Shown here piece by piece: positions 63,991 to 64,000 of a stretch of 64,000 nt of DNA. Origin of the DNA: Kaistella sp. (GTDB taxonomy: Bacteria; Bacteroidota; Bacteroidia; Flavobacteriales; Weeksellaceae); contig JAIBEW010000005.1 in assembly GCA_019459085.1 (NCBI GenBank), positions 51,156 to 115,155 of the forward strand. The letters run 5' to 3'. The notes below the pieces were generated by a model that was not told the origin of the DNA, searched no databases, and saw nothing but the letters and a program-made list of their open reading frames with translations. Within the stretch, counting starts at the first letter, position 1. Every line of letters starts with the position of its first letter. A program made the position numbers and the translations under genes.

Positions 63991-64000
63991 GAAAAAAAAA

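Overview
The window is a chromosomal segment of a flavobacterium, most likely Weeksellaceae (Chryseobacterium/Kaistella/Epilithonimonas type). The evidence is the gene content: a gldG fragment, a PorT-like protein, a protein with a type IX secretion C-terminal signal, a zeaxanthin-type crt operon, a 6S-Flavo-like RNA between zapA and rny, and menaquinone rather than ubiquinone methylation. Promoters are of the Bacteroidetes kind (TTTG, about 19-20 bp, TAnnTTTG). No rRNA, tRNA, CRISPR array, prophage or insertion sequence was seen. Almost every base belongs to a gene or to a recognisable terminator or promoter.

Layout. 1-2.7 kb: end of gldG, a DUF4268 protein, an ABM-fold monooxygenase, lipB and a PabA/TrpG glutaminase. 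2.7-10.1 kb (minus strand): a divalent-metal RND efflux operon (small exported protein, DUF2231 membrane protein, CzcA-like pump, TolC-like channel, b-type cytochrome, CzcB-like lipoprotein). Its pump gene is split by a one-base excess in an A8 tract. A lipoprotein and a lipoprotein c-type cytochrome are transcribed divergently from it. 10.9-15.9 kb: lysS, gyrB and a diacylglycerol-kinase-like gene.

15.9-27.6 kb is the most remarkable region: two packed, divergent operons that look like one island for light and photo-oxidative stress. The minus-strand operon encodes a TetR-like regulator, an ABC1 kinase, a TIGR03643 protein, a flavin reductase, a DUF2256 mini zinc protein, an SDR protein lacking the catalytic Tyr, a MarR regulator and a photolyase. 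The plus-strand operon encodes crtI, crtB, an unknown exported protein, crtZ, a lycopene cyclase, an SRPBCC protein and an NmrA/DUF2867 protein. An inverted repeat lies between them and overlaps the TetR gene's -7 box.

27.6-45 kb: gamma-glutamyltranspeptidase, L-threonine dehydrogenase, a degenerate NodB-like protein, a membrane metallophosphoesterase, a FabH-like synthase, menG-porT, a coiled-coil gene with zapA, the 6S-like RNA, rny, a thioesterase, an ArsC-like protein, gcvT, idi, a HAD-like protein, a SerA-like dehydrogenase, mscL and nnr. 45-58 kb: lgt, yidD, rarA, a T9SS-exported beta-propeller, dnaA, a low-molecular-weight tyrosine phosphatase, an RsmI-like methyltransferase, a baeRF-like protein, metG, pirin and an FMN reductase. 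58-64 kb: a DUF808 protein and the purine genes purM, purN, purH and purD; purM is preceded by a short terminated transcript that contains a 24-codon ORF.

Themes that link the genes: isoprenoid and pigment supply (idi, crt, menG); gliding and T9SS components (gldG, porT, a T9SS substrate); chromosome maintenance (gyrB, dnaA, rarA, photolyase); and purine synthesis. Coordinates are read directly from the sequence. Family assignments come from motif recognition without database searches.
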